A stretch of DNA of 64,000 nt from Peptococcaceae bacterium UBA5752 (GTDB lineage Bacteria > Bacillota > Dehalobacteriia > UBA4068): positions 434,001 to 498,000 of the forward strand of contig DIFI01000009.1 of assembly GCA_002419055.1 (NCBI GenBank). Reading direction: 5' to 3'. This document shows positions 40,223 to 48,815 of the stretch, piece after piece; positions within the stretch are counted from its first letter, which is position 1, and every line of letters starts with the position of its first letter. The translations under genes and the position numbers were made by a program. The notes below the pieces were generated by a model. It ran no database searches. It saw nothing but the letters and a program-made list of their open reading frames with translations, and was not told the DNA's origin.

Positions 40223-41410
40223 ATGCAGATAGGAGTAGCATTAAAAGGATTTATTCTAAATATGGGTTTTTTTTCTTTTGATTGGCGGCAGATAGTAATG
40301 ATTGCTATTTCATGCGTCTTACTCTATTTAGCCATTAAAAAAGGATTTGAGCCTTTGCTGTTGGTGCCGATTGGTTTTGGTATGTTACTGGCTAACATAC
40401 CTTTAGGCGGTATTATGGCAGCACCAATCTATGAACTTGGTACCGATGGTATTCCGGTTTTAAAAGAAGTTGGTGGATTACTTTATTATTTATATCAGGG
40501 TGACTATCTAGGAGTATTCCCGCCGCTGATTTTCATGGGTATTGGCGCCATGACCGATTTTGGTCCTTTGATTTCAAATCCAAAATCATTATTCCTTGGC
40601 GCTGCCTCTCAGCTTGGTGTTTTTATCACCTTTTGGGGTGCTTTGATATTGAATGAATTTATACCTGGCGTTAGCTTTATGCCCCAGGAAGCTGCATCAA
40701 TTGGTATTATTGGTGGTGCGGACGGCCCGACGGCAATTTATTTGGCAACCAGACTTGCTCCGCATCTGTTGGGTCCGATTGCAGTTGCCGCTTATTCTTA
40801 TATGGCGTTAGTACCGGTTATTATTCCACCGGTTGCCAAGTTATTTACATCAAAGAAAGAACGACAGATCAGAATGGTTCAGTTGCGACCTGTTAGCAAG
40901 AAAACCAAGATATTATTCCCAATTCTTACAACAGTTGTTGTTTCATTGGTAGTACCGATGGCCACACCGCTAATTGGTATGCTGATGCTAGGTAATCTGT
41001 TCCGTGAGTGCGGCGTGACTGATAGACTAAGCGATACCGCACAGAATGCTCTGATAAATATTGTTACAATCTTTCTTGGCGTATCAGTTGGCGCAACAGC
41101 CAGCGGAGAGGTTTTCTTGACGCCCCAAACACTTGCCATTTTATGCCTTGGTATGATAGCTTTTGCATGCGGTGCTGGTGGCGGTGTTTTAATCGCTAAA
41201 TTTATGAACCTTTTCTTAAAAGAAAAGATGAACCCATTAATTGGTGCGGCCGGTGTTTCCGCCGTTCCTATGGCTGCCCGAGTTGTACATAAAATGGGGC
41301 AAGATGAAGATAAGTCCAATTGGCTGCTGATGCATGCCATGGGCCCGAATGTTGCCGGTGTTATCGGTACAGCGGTTGCGGCCGGTATCTTACTTACACT
41401 TTTCAAATAA
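40223..41410 (+). CDS. mmdB: Methylmalonyl-CoA decarboxylase beta subunit (sodium pump)
   Basis: Membrane decarboxylase that releases CO2 from carboxybiotin and exports Na+. 395 residues, many helices. OadB/MmdB landmarks: PLIFMGIGAMTDFGPLISNP near 105, GIIGGADGPTAIYLATRLAP near 165 (conserved Asp for Na+ transport), SYMALVPVIIPP, and the C-terminal GPNVAGVIGTAVAAG. ATG 40223 follows GGGAGGAGTATTAT; the frame runs back into mmdC but is not coding there. Last gene of the operon, followed by a strong terminator. Confidence 0.97.
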   Translation: MQIGVALKGFILNMGFFSFDWRQIVMIAISCVLLYLAIKKGFEPLLLVPIGFGMLLANIPLGGIMAAPIYELGTDGIPVLKEVGGLLYYLYQGDYLGVFPPLIFMGIGAMTDFGPLISNPKSLFLGAASQLGVFITFWGALILNEFIPGVSFMPQEAASIGIIGGADGPTAIYLATRLAPHLLGPIAVAAYSYMALVPVIIPPVAKLFTSKKERQIRMVQLRPVSKKTKILFPILTTVVVSLVVPMATPLIGMLMLGNLFRECGVTDRLSDTAQNALINIVTIFLGVSVGATASGEVFLTPQTLAILCLGMIAFACGAGGGVLIAKFMNLFLKEKMNPLIGAAGVSAVPMAARVVHKMGQDEDKSNWLLMHAMGPNVAGVIGTAVAAGILLTLFK

Positions 41411-41422
41411 AATCAATTTCTT

Positions 41423-41458
41423 AAAACAGCGGTCATATGGCCGCTGTTTTTTTATTAT
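41423..41458 (+). terminator. Terminator of the mmd operon
   Basis: AAAACAGCGGTC and GGCCGCTGTTTT form a 12-bp stem with an ATAT loop and a T-rich tail. Confidence 0.92.
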
Positions 41459-41526
41459 ATGATGTGTAAATAACCCCTTTATTTTAAATAATAAATATGT
41501 TAAGCTAACTAAAGTGGAGGCAGAAT

Positions 41527-42255
41527 ATGTTTAATGATGATGGTATGCTTGGCAGGTCGTCAAATAGTGAGCACCCGCGCTGGTCTATCTGGCAGAGTTT
41601 TTTAATTATCGGTATCGTCTGGGGCTTTAGTTCTTTTCTTTCCGGCTTTGCTGCTGCCGCCGACAATTTAGTTGGTTACACCTTAATCATTTATCTGATT
41701 CAATTTGCTTGCTATGGTTTGATACCCTTTTATATTGTATGTATACATTATGGTCACAAACCATCATCACTTGGGTTTAAATTTGATAGAGAAAAGCTCC
41801 ATTTAGTTATACATTTTGGAGCTATTTGGGGCATCTATCTTTATGTACTAAACGTATTAATAACTATATTTCAAGGGTTGATTTTTCCCGGATATGAATA
41901 TAATTTGCAGAGTATATTACAGATAATTCAATCTGCTAAAAATAGTTGGGAAATCGCCGCATTAGTTGTATGTATTGTAATATTAGCGCCAATTAGCGAA
42001 GAAATATTTTTCCGTGGATTTCTTTTTACCGCAATCAAAGCCAGATTTGGCCGCCGTATTGCCATTTTTGCCTCTGCGGTTATTTTTTCGCTGCTGCATT
42101 TTGATTTATGGGTTTTATTACCAATGTTTGTCGGCGGTATTGGTTTCGCCTATATCTATGATAAATACGGTAATATTTTATTAAATATATTTGCTCATAT
42201 TGTTTGGAACAGTATCGCTTTGTCTTTATTTTTTAGAATATTAAGATTAATTTAA
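41527..42255 (+). CDS. CPBP family intramembrane metalloprotease
   Basis: 242 residues with seven or so helices; CAAX-protease/bacteriocin-processing (Abi) fold. The glutamate motif ISEEIFFRGFLF is near residue 158, FSLLHFD near 190 and the final HIVWNS near 227. These membrane enzymes process prenylated or peptide substrates; the target here is unknown. ATG follows GTGGAGGCAGAAT. Cyclophilin follows at 14 bases. Confidence 0.9.
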   Translation: MFNDDGMLGRSSNSEHPRWSIWQSFLIIGIVWGFSSFLSGFAAAADNLVGYTLIIYLIQFACYGLIPFYIVCIHYGHKPSSLGFKFDREKLHLVIHFGAIWGIYLYVLNVLITIFQGLIFPGYEYNLQSILQIIQSAKNSWEIAALVVCIVILAPISEEIFFRGFLFTAIKARFGRRIAIFASAVIFSLLHFDLWVLLPMFVGGIGFAYIYDKYGNILLNIFAHIVWNSIALSLFFRILRLI

Positions 42256-42269
42256 TTAGGAGGTTTGTC

Positions 42270-42791
42270 ATGGTTATTATCGAAATGGAAAACGGCAATA
42301 AAATTGAATTGGAGCTTAATAAAGAAGCTGCAGCCAATACGGTGAATAACTTTCTTCACTTAGCGGCAAAAGGTTTTTATGATGGTTTGATTTTTCATCG
42401 CGTTATCCGAGGCTTTATGATTCAAGGCGGGTGCCCCCGCGGTGATGGGACGGGAGATCCCGGTTATGCGATTCGCGGAGAATTCAGCGAAAACGGTTAC
42501 ACCAATCCGCTTAAGCATACCCGCGGTGTTATTTCGATGGCGCGCGCTCAAAACCCTGATTCCGCCGGTTCGCAGTTTTTTATTATGCATGCTGACAGCC
42601 CTTTTTTGGATGGCAAATACGCTGCATTTGGTAAAGCAATCTCAGGTATGGAGGTAGTTGATCAAATTGCATCTATTGCAACAGATGCTAATGATCGGCC
42701 GCTAAAAGAACAAAAAATCGCCAAGATTTACTTGGTTAATGAAGAAGATCCCGGTGAACCGGCTAAAGTTAAAAAAAGTTTATTTTTTTAA
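42270..42791 (+). CDS. Cyclophilin-type peptidyl-prolyl isomerase
   Basis: 173 residues, cytoplasmic (no signal peptide). Core motifs: FHRVIRGFMIQGGCPRGDGTG near residues 48-68 (catalytic Arg in FHRVI), GVISMARAQNPDSAGSQFFI near 90-109, and AAFGKAISGMEVVD near 124. It assists folding by proline isomerisation. ATG follows TTAGGAGGTTTGTC. Confidence 0.95.
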   Translation: MVIIEMENGNKIELELNKEAAANTVNNFLHLAAKGFYDGLIFHRVIRGFMIQGGCPRGDGTGDPGYAIRGEFSENGYTNPLKHTRGVISMARAQNPDSAGSQFFIMHADSPFLDGKYAAFGKAISGMEVVDQIASIATDANDRPLKEQKIAKIYLVNEEDPGEPAKVKKSLFF

Positions 42792-42833
42792 CAATTAGTT
42801 AAAATTTATAATAATAACAGGGGGAATTTTGCT

Positions 42834-44066
42834 ATGGCCTTAATAGGAAATGCTATTATTGCTCAATCTGGTGGTCCGACAGCAGTAATTAACAATAGTG
42901 TATGCGGAGCTGTCGAAGAATGGTTCCGTGCAGCCGCTGATCTTGGCACAATATATGCCGGTGTTAGCGGCATCAAGGGCATATTACAAGGAAACATTAT
43001 CGACTTAGCACAACAAGATAAGAAAAAGATTGCTGCTTTACGCTATACTCCGGGAGCCGGTATCTATTCCTGCCGTTACAAAGTCACTGATGATGATCAA
43101 TTACGGATAATAGATATATTCCGTAAACTCAATATCCGTTATTTCTTCTATAACGGCGGTAACGATTCTATGGATACAGCGCACAAAACATTTTTAGCGG
43201 CTAAAGAGTGTGGTTGGGATATGCGCATTATCGGTATTCCAAAAACCATCGATAATGACCTGCCTTTTACCGACCATTGTCCCGGATATGGATCTGCTGC
43301 CAAATACATAGCGGTCACAGTCAGAGAAACCGGCATCGATTTAGAAAGCGTTTCTACAAAAAATAAAGTCACAATTTTAGAAGCGATGGGGAGAGATGCA
43401 GGCTGGTTAACGGCAGCAGGCGCACTGGCACGCCGCTACGATGATGAAGCTCCGCATCTGATTTATTTACCGGAAGTACCGTTTTCCAAGAGCAAGTTTG
43501 TTGCTGATGTAGAAAAAGTATATAAACAGTTAGGTTATTGTTATGTAATCGTATCCGAGGGCATCGTTAATGAAAAAGGAGAATACTGTTTTGCCGGCGG
43601 TGCTGTTGATGCTTTTGGCCATGTTCAGTTGAGTGGTGTTGGCGAATCATTAAAATCTTTGGTTGAAAAAGAACTGGGTATTAAGGCTCGCTGTAATACT
43701 ATGGGGACAACTCAACGTGTCGCAATGCACTTTGCATCTGCTGTTGATGCAAATGAAGCATATTTGGTTGGCAGTCATGCCGTTAGGTATGCGTTGGCAG
43801 AAGAAAGTGGCGTGATGGTTACATTAGAGCGTATTACCGATGATCCATATAGCTTCACTTGTGGTGAAATCGGGCTGGATAAAGTAGCGAATATTGCCAA
43901 GAAGCTGCCGCTGGAATGGATCAATGAAGATCATAATTATGTTAAACAAGAATTTATTAAATATGCTCGTCCGCTAATTGAAGGGGAGTATCATTTGCCA
44001 CTCAAAGATGGCCTGCCGGATTATGTACGGCTCGATTTAAATAAAGGGCGAGTCAATTTAGTTTAG
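42834..44066 (+). CDS. pfp: 6-phosphofructokinase, predicted pyrophosphate-dependent
   Basis: Phosphorylates fructose-6-phosphate. 410 residues. The phosphate-donor loop reads YNGGNDSMDTA near residue 106, with Asp where ATP enzymes have Gly (GGDGS), and the next loop is PKTIDNDLPFTDHCPGYG with the Lys typical of PPi enzymes (ATP enzymes have PGTIDND). Both suggest use of pyrophosphate, although the third residue is Asn instead of Asp (GGDDS). MGRDAGWLTA near 180 is the F6P region. ATG follows AGGGGGAATTTTGCT. Confidence 0.88.
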   Translation: MALIGNAIIAQSGGPTAVINNSVCGAVEEWFRAAADLGTIYAGVSGIKGILQGNIIDLAQQDKKKIAALRYTPGAGIYSCRYKVTDDDQLRIIDIFRKLNIRYFFYNGGNDSMDTAHKTFLAAKECGWDMRIIGIPKTIDNDLPFTDHCPGYGSAAKYIAVTVRETGIDLESVSTKNKVTILEAMGRDAGWLTAAGALARRYDDEAPHLIYLPEVPFSKSKFVADVEKVYKQLGYCYVIVSEGIVNEKGEYCFAGGAVDAFGHVQLSGVGESLKSLVEKELGIKARCNTMGTTQRVAMHFASAVDANEAYLVGSHAVRYALAEESGVMVTLERITDDPYSFTCGEIGLDKVANIAKKLPLEWINEDHNYVKQEFIKYARPLIEGEYHLPLKDGLPDYVRLDLNKGRVNLV

Positions 44067-44083
44067 GATCTGAATATAAAATT

Positions 44084-44126
44084 CCCCGTTACGCATAATA
44101 AACAAAAAGCGAAACGGGGTATTTTT
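44084..44126 (+). terminator. Terminator of pfp that carries the next gene's ribosome-binding site
   Basis: CCCCGTTACGC (44084-44094) pairs with GCGAAACGGGG (44109-44119) apart from an A-A mismatch, followed by TATTTTT. The GGGG of the 3' arm is also the only plausible Shine-Dalgarno for the ATG at 44127. Confidence 0.8.
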
Positions 44127-44339
44127 ATGAGCAATAGTTACAATAATAATATTAATAAAGGCAATGTACCGTTAAATACTCTTAATCTTGACTTAGAAAA
44201 TGTCGGAGAAAAGGATGCCGCATACAAAACTTTAGCCGTGGAAGAAAGTATTAAGATAAAAGAACCTGGAGACATTCCTGTCCCCTCTGATGAAAACATT
44301 AAGGAAGGCAGAGATTGGGTAAATTATGACGAATTGTAA
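44127..44339 (+). CDS. DUF3787-like small protein
   Basis: 70 residues, hydrophilic, Asn-rich start. The C-terminal VPSDENIKEGRDWVNYDEL resembles the conserved end of DUF3787 proteins (pattern PS-E-x-V-x-x-A-K-x-W-V-D-x-N), some of which are reported as clostridial spore-surface proteins. Here it lies between two terminators and just before spoIIM. No separate promoter is evident; it must use read-through of the pfp terminator or an unseen start site. The ribosome-binding GGGG lies in the terminator stem. Confidence 0.65.
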   Translation: MSNSYNNNINKGNVPLNTLNLDLENVGEKDAAYKTLAVEESIKIKEPGDIPVPSDENIKEGRDWVNYDEL

Positions 44340-44370
44340 AGCCGGATATATCCGGCTTTATTCTTTTTTA
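44338..44370 (+). terminator. Terminator after the DUF3787-like gene
   Basis: The palindrome AAAGCCGGATATATCCGGCT extended by TT, followed by ATTCTTTTTT. Strong. Confidence 0.9.
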
Positions 44371-44436
44371 GACCAGATCATTATTTTTAGATAGATAACA
44401 TATATTTAGAGCAAGAGCAAAAAGATGGAGGTTGCT

Positions 44437-45027
44437 GTGATTCGTGATATAGGGCATGCGATATTTAGCCATCTTAAGCAACATTGGCTGTTATATACCT
44501 GTCTTATTGTTGTACTTGTGATTGGTTTAATCATAGGTTCTATGGCGCCACGTTGGTTGACGCAAGATTCTCAAGACCAGATGGCTACATATATCGGAAA
44601 CTATCTCGATAATATCTCCCAGGTTGTATCGGATAGTTGGCATCAGACGCAAACATTTTTCATAATCAATGGCTTATGTATCGGAGCTTTGTTTTTTTTC
44701 GGTATGCACTTATTAGGGATTCCTTTTATTTTGATGATATTATTTGTCAGAGGTTTTACGATTGGCTATGCTTATACCGTGATTTCTCAAGCAGGTAGCT
44801 GGCCACTGTTGTTTATAATGCTGCCGATCAATATTATTATTATAGTTTTGTTGTTGGTTGCGGCTGCGGTTTCCATTAGGTATTGTCGTAATATTTATGC
44901 TCTAGGTGTAAATTTTCGTGTAAATCTACATTATGCTGCTCGACTATTATTGTTGCTTGCAATTGTTGCTGTTTGTGCGTTGTTTAATGGTTATATAATG
45001 CCTATACTTGTTTCAATAGTTGTTTAA
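44437..45027 (+). CDS. spoIIM: Stage II sporulation protein M
   Basis: Membrane protein that in Bacillus joins SpoIID and SpoIIP in engulfment; homologues persist in some non-sporulating lineages. 196 residues, five hydrophobic segments: LLYTCLIVVLVIGLIIGSM, FFIINGLCIGALFFFGMHLLG, then GFTIGYAYTVIS and a final pair. The GTG at 44437 is 5 bases after GGAGG; the in-frame ATG at 44425 overlaps it. Neighbours (small membrane ORF, xerD, deoB, pdp, dacF) match Bacillus spoIIM order. Confidence 0.9.
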   Translation: MIRDIGHAIFSHLKQHWLLYTCLIVVLVIGLIIGSMAPRWLTQDSQDQMATYIGNYLDNISQVVSDSWHQTQTFFIINGLCIGALFFFGMHLLGIPFILMILFVRGFTIGYAYTVISQAGSWPLLFIMLPINIIIIVLLLVAAAVSIRYCRNIYALGVNFRVNLHYAARLLLLLAIVAVCALFNGYIMPILVSIVV

Positions 45028-45054
45028 ATTAGTTATTAAAAAGGAGGGAGAAAG

Positions 45055-45318
45055 ATGATACTTGTTACATTAACCGGTACTCGCAGAAAGATTCGCTTTC
45101 TTATTAAACTTTGTTTATTATTACTGCTGTTGGCTGTTATATTGCCTTACATTTATTCAACAATGGTTGCCTCCGAATCAATGTCCAGTTATCAGACAGG
45201 TGACCAGGGAATTGCCGAAGAAAGTTATCCCGGCGAGCCAATTCGAGTCAATGGGGAGCTTTGGTATAACCAAAGTGTATATGATAAAGATTTAGCAGTG
45301 ATGCTGGGCGTCGAATAG
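45055..45318 (+). CDS. Small membrane-anchored protein between spoIIM and xerD
   Basis: 87 residues: a basic start (GTRRKIRF), one helix LIKLCLLLLLLAVILPYIY at about 16-34, and an acidic extracytoplasmic tail ending in LAVMLGVE. Not recognised by family. In Bacillus a similar-sized membrane protein (YqzK) sits in this position, so it may be a positional equivalent; sequence does not prove it. ATG follows AAGGAGGGAGAAAG. Confidence 0.7.
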   Translation: MILVTLTGTRRKIRFLIKLCLLLLLLAVILPYIYSTMVASESMSSYQTGDQGIAEESYPGEPIRVNGELWYNQSVYDKDLAVMLGVE

Positions 45319-45381
45319 ATATAGCAGGATTTTAGCGTTTGGTGTGGAAGTTTTTCCCATTAAACGAAAAGAGGAAAGGCT

Positions 45382-46332
45382 ATGTCGTCCAGCCTGATCA
45401 AAGACAGCTGCAACTATAATGATCAATTGAAATGGGAGATAGAAAGCTTCATCAACTATCTGATAGTGGAGCGCGCTTTAGCGGAAAACACAATTATCAG
45501 CTATCAGTTGGACTTGTGTGCGTTTGCTGTCTTTTTAAGATCACGGGAAAAAAATAAAATTAATGATATTGGACACATTGATATTATTGAGTATTTGGCT
45601 TTACTTAATGACGCTAGCAACCAAACAGCTACTTTAGCTCGCTGTATGGCTGCAATCAAAAGTTTTTGCCGCTTTGAAACGGCCGAAAAACGCATGGACA
45701 AGGATATCAGTCTCAATCTGCAAACCCCACGCCCTCACGCCATGTTGCCGGTGGTGATGTCGCAGACTCAGACGGACAAGCTGTTGTCGTTACCGGATAA
45801 CAGCAAGCCGCTGGGCATGCGAGATAAAGCTTTATTGGAATTGATGTATGCCTGCGGACTGCGTGTTAGTGAGCTTTTATCACTAACAGCGCATGATATT
45901 GATATGGAGCTTGGTTTTGTACGCTGTATTGGTAAAGGAAGCAAAGAGCGGATTATTCCGGTCGGCAGTGTGGCTATGACCGTTTTAAGAGAATATTTAC
46001 ATGACAGCCGTCCTTTATTACTGCATCATAAGCAGACGAGGGAGCTGTTTTTAAATAATCGCGGTGATACGTTAACCAGACAAGGATTTTGGAAAATTAT
46101 TAAGGCTTACGGAAATAGGCTTAATCTTGATATCAGTCCCCATACGTTGCGTCATAGTGTGGCCACCCATCTGCTGGAAAACGGCGCTGACCTAAGAGTT
46201 GTACAGGATTTGTTGGGACATGCCAATATCAGCACAACTCAAATATATACTCATCTTGACAGTGAGCATCTTAAAAGATCTTATGACAGTTTTCACCCTC
46301 GGTCGGGAAAGTTTCAAAATAAAAAGGAGTAA
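45382..46332 (+). CDS. xerD: Site-specific tyrosine recombinase XerD
   Basis: Chromosome-dimer resolution at dif. 316 residues: an N-terminal SAM-like core-binding domain (ESFINYLIVERALAENTI), then the catalytic domain with YACGLRVSELLSL (Arg I, near 154), GKGSKERIIPVG (Lys), HTLRHSVATHLLENGADLR (His-x-x-Arg near 255), LLGHANISTTQIYTH (His and Tyr nucleophile). Its place before deoB supports XerD rather than an integrase. ATG follows AGAGGAAAGGCT. Confidence 0.95.
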   Translation: MSSSLIKDSCNYNDQLKWEIESFINYLIVERALAENTIISYQLDLCAFAVFLRSREKNKINDIGHIDIIEYLALLNDASNQTATLARCMAAIKSFCRFETAEKRMDKDISLNLQTPRPHAMLPVVMSQTQTDKLLSLPDNSKPLGMRDKALLELMYACGLRVSELLSLTAHDIDMELGFVRCIGKGSKERIIPVGSVAMTVLREYLHDSRPLLLHHKQTRELFLNNRGDTLTRQGFWKIIKAYGNRLNLDISPHTLRHSVATHLLENGADLRVVQDLLGHANISTTQIYTHLDSEHLKRSYDSFHPRSGKFQNKKE

Positions 46333-46336
46333 TCTA

Positions 46337-47515
46337 ATGAGAAGAATTATATTGATTGTCATGGATAGCCTAGGCGTAGGATCACTGCCCGACGCTGCTG
46401 CCTTTGGCGAGAGTAATGCCAATACTTTAGGACATATCGCAGAGACGACCGGGCTAAATATTCCCACGTTATATCGTTTGGGTTTATGTAATATCATTGA
46501 TGTAAAAGAAAACCACGCTGTTGCTCAACCGCAGGCCGCTTGGGGGAAAATGGCATCGCAGTCGTCGGGAATGGATACGACCAGCGGACATTGGGAGCTG
46601 GCAGGAATGCTGCTAAAGAAAGCTATGCCAACATATCCTCACGGTTTCCCAAGCGAGATTATCGATGCTTTTTCTGCTGCTACCGGCAGGGGAGTGTTGG
46701 GCAATTATACGGCCAGCGGACTTGCAATCATCGATGAGTTGGGAGCTGAACAGATCAAAACAGGCAAGTTTATTGTCTATACTTCTGCGGATAGTGTTTT
46801 TCAGATTGCAGCCCATGAAGAAGTGATACCACTAGATGAGCTTTATGCTGCCTGTGAAAAGGCACGAGCCATATTACAGGGAGAACACGCTGTAGGCAGA
46901 GTAATCGCCCGTCCTTTTATCGGCAAACCCGGTAGTTTTCAGCGTACCGGAAACCGCCGCGATTATTCGCTGCTGCCACCACCTGGCGGACTGTTGGAGA
47001 ATCTTTCGAGAATTGGTCAAGCTACTGTTGCGATAGGCAAGATTAAAGATATCTTTGCCAACCAATATATCAGTTGCGCTATCGAAGCTCATAATAATCA
47101 ACAAAGCTTCGAGGGAGTAATTCATGCGATGAAGCAGACCGCAGGAGGTCTGATTTTTGATAATTTCGTTGATTTCGATATGCTATACGGTCATCGTAAC
47201 GATGCCAACGGATATGCTCGTGCTATCGAAAAGTTTGATGAATACTTGCCGCAGATTATGGCAAAGATGCAACCGGAAGATTTATTGATTATTACTGCCG
47301 ATCATGGTAACGATCCTACTACGTCGGGTAATGATCACACCCGCGAATATGTGCCATTGTTGATATATGGAGAGAAGGTAAAACCGCAGTGGTTAGGTGT
47401 ACGGCAAACATTCGCAGATGTCGGAGCAACTTGTGCCGAATATCTTGGCTGCAAGGCCTTGGCCGCAGGTCAAAGTATGTTAGAGTTGCTGGGATTGGAG
47501 GCAGACGCAAAGTGA
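46337..47515 (+). CDS. deoB: Phosphopentomutase DeoB
   Basis: Interconverts (deoxy)ribose-1- and -5-phosphate. 392 residues, alkaline-phosphatase superfamily. MDSLGVGSLPDA at the start (metal Asp), SGMDTTSGHWELAG with the phospho-Thr near 86, then DNFVDFDMLYGHRND near 283 and ITADHGNDPTTSGNDHTRE near 325. ATG 46337 follows AAAAAGGAGTAATCTA, 4 bases after xerD; the longer open frame is inside xerD. Overlaps pdp by 4 bases (GTGA). Confidence 0.96.
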   Translation: MRRIILIVMDSLGVGSLPDAAAFGESNANTLGHIAETTGLNIPTLYRLGLCNIIDVKENHAVAQPQAAWGKMASQSSGMDTTSGHWELAGMLLKKAMPTYPHGFPSEIIDAFSAATGRGVLGNYTASGLAIIDELGAEQIKTGKFIVYTSADSVFQIAAHEEVIPLDELYAACEKARAILQGEHAVGRVIARPFIGKPGSFQRTGNRRDYSLLPPPGGLLENLSRIGQATVAIGKIKDIFANQYISCAIEAHNNQQSFEGVIHAMKQTAGGLIFDNFVDFDMLYGHRNDANGYARAIEKFDEYLPQIMAKMQPEDLLIITADHGNDPTTSGNDHTREYVPLLIYGEKVKPQWLGVRQTFADVGATCAEYLGCKALAAGQSMLELLGLEADAK

Positions 47516-48810
47516 ACATCATTGATATTATCCGTAAAAAGCGCGATGGCGGCAAGTTAAGCGAAGAGGACATGTTTTTTTGGCTTCAGGGCTATGTCAA
47601 CGGCAGCGTCAAGGATTATCAATCAGCGGCCATGCTGATGGCGTTGTTTATCCGTGGTATGGATGAAAAAGAGACTTTTTTATTGGTTAAAGAAATGTTA
47701 GCTACCGGTTCTGTAATGGATTATAGAGATTTGCAGGGTGTATTTGTAGATAAACACTCAACCGGCGGAGTAGGGGACAAAACGACGCTTGTTGTAGCGC
47801 CATTGGCTGCCGCAGCCGGTTTAAAGGTGTCAAAACTTTCTGGACGCGGGCTGGGGCACTCCGGCGGCACTCTGGATAAACTGGAGTCGATCTCAGGCTT
47901 TAATTGCTGCTTGACAAAAGAGCAATTCCGCCGTCAAGTAGATCAAATAGGTATTGCGGTAAATTGCGCAGGCAAGGAGTTGGTGCCGGCGGATAAGCTG
48001 CTTTATGCATTGAGGGATGTTACTGCCACAGTTGACAGTATTCCCTTGATTGCGGCCAGCATAATGTCAAAGAAATTAGCAGGTGGTGCCGACGTAATAG
48101 TACTTGACGTCAAATATGGTGTCGGCGCATTTATGAAAACAATTGCAGAGGCTAGGCATCTTGCGCAATTAATGGTCAAAATCGGTGTTCAAGCAGGAAA
48201 AAAAGTTTCCGCTATAATAACTTCTATGGAACAGCCGTTGGGTTATGCGGTTGGCAACAGCCTCGAAGTGAAGGAGGCAATAACTGTATTGCAAGGAGAA
48301 GGACCTGCTGATTTACGCGAAATTGCTTTATCATTAGCCGCAGAAATGATTTATCTGGCAGGATACGCGGCGGATAGAACGGCCGCAAAAAAACGGGCTG
48401 CGCTATTACTGAAAAGCGGCGCAGCCTATCGTAAGTTTTTGGATATGGTCAAAGCTCAAGGTGGAGATTTGGCAGATTCTACATCCTTACAAGAAGCTCC
48501 TTTGGTTGTCACTTATACTGCCACCGCTGACGGATATATTTCAAAACTTGATGCACAAATCATTGGCAGAAGCACTATTCTACTAAAAGCCGGACGGGTT
48601 ACCAAGGAGGACTCAATTGATCATACAACAGGCATAGTTCTGCGCAAGAAGCTTGGTGAATATGTTAAGGCGAGAGTTACAATCGCAGATATCTACTGTC
48701 AGAATCAGCATCAAGCTGATGCCGTGACCGCAATGCTGCAAAATGCTATCGTTATTGAACAGCAACCCACAATATCAGTACCTTTAATTGCGGAAATCGT
48801 TAACCAATAA
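47512..48810 (+). CDS. pdp: Pyrimidine-nucleoside phosphorylase
   Basis: Phosphorolysis of uridine/thymidine to base and (deoxy)ribose-1-phosphate, which DeoB then uses. 432 residues. The signature SGRGLGHSGGTLDKLESI is near 108, and phosphate-binding KHSTGGVGDKTTL near 81. GTG start overlapping the deoB stop indicates coupled translation. Bacillus has purine phosphorylase at this place; here the pyrimidine enzyme replaces it. Confidence 0.95.
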   Translation: MNIIDIIRKKRDGGKLSEEDMFFWLQGYVNGSVKDYQSAAMLMALFIRGMDEKETFLLVKEMLATGSVMDYRDLQGVFVDKHSTGGVGDKTTLVVAPLAAAAGLKVSKLSGRGLGHSGGTLDKLESISGFNCCLTKEQFRRQVDQIGIAVNCAGKELVPADKLLYALRDVTATVDSIPLIAASIMSKKLAGGADVIVLDVKYGVGAFMKTIAEARHLAQLMVKIGVQAGKKVSAIITSMEQPLGYAVGNSLEVKEAITVLQGEGPADLREIALSLAAEMIYLAGYAADRTAAKKRAALLLKSGAAYRKFLDMVKAQGGDLADSTSLQEAPLVVTYTATADGYISKLDAQIIGRSTILLKAGRVTKEDSIDHTTGIVLRKKLGEYVKARVTIADIYCQNQHQADAVTAMLQNAIVIEQQPTISVPLIAEIVNQ

Positions 48811-48815
48811 TAATA

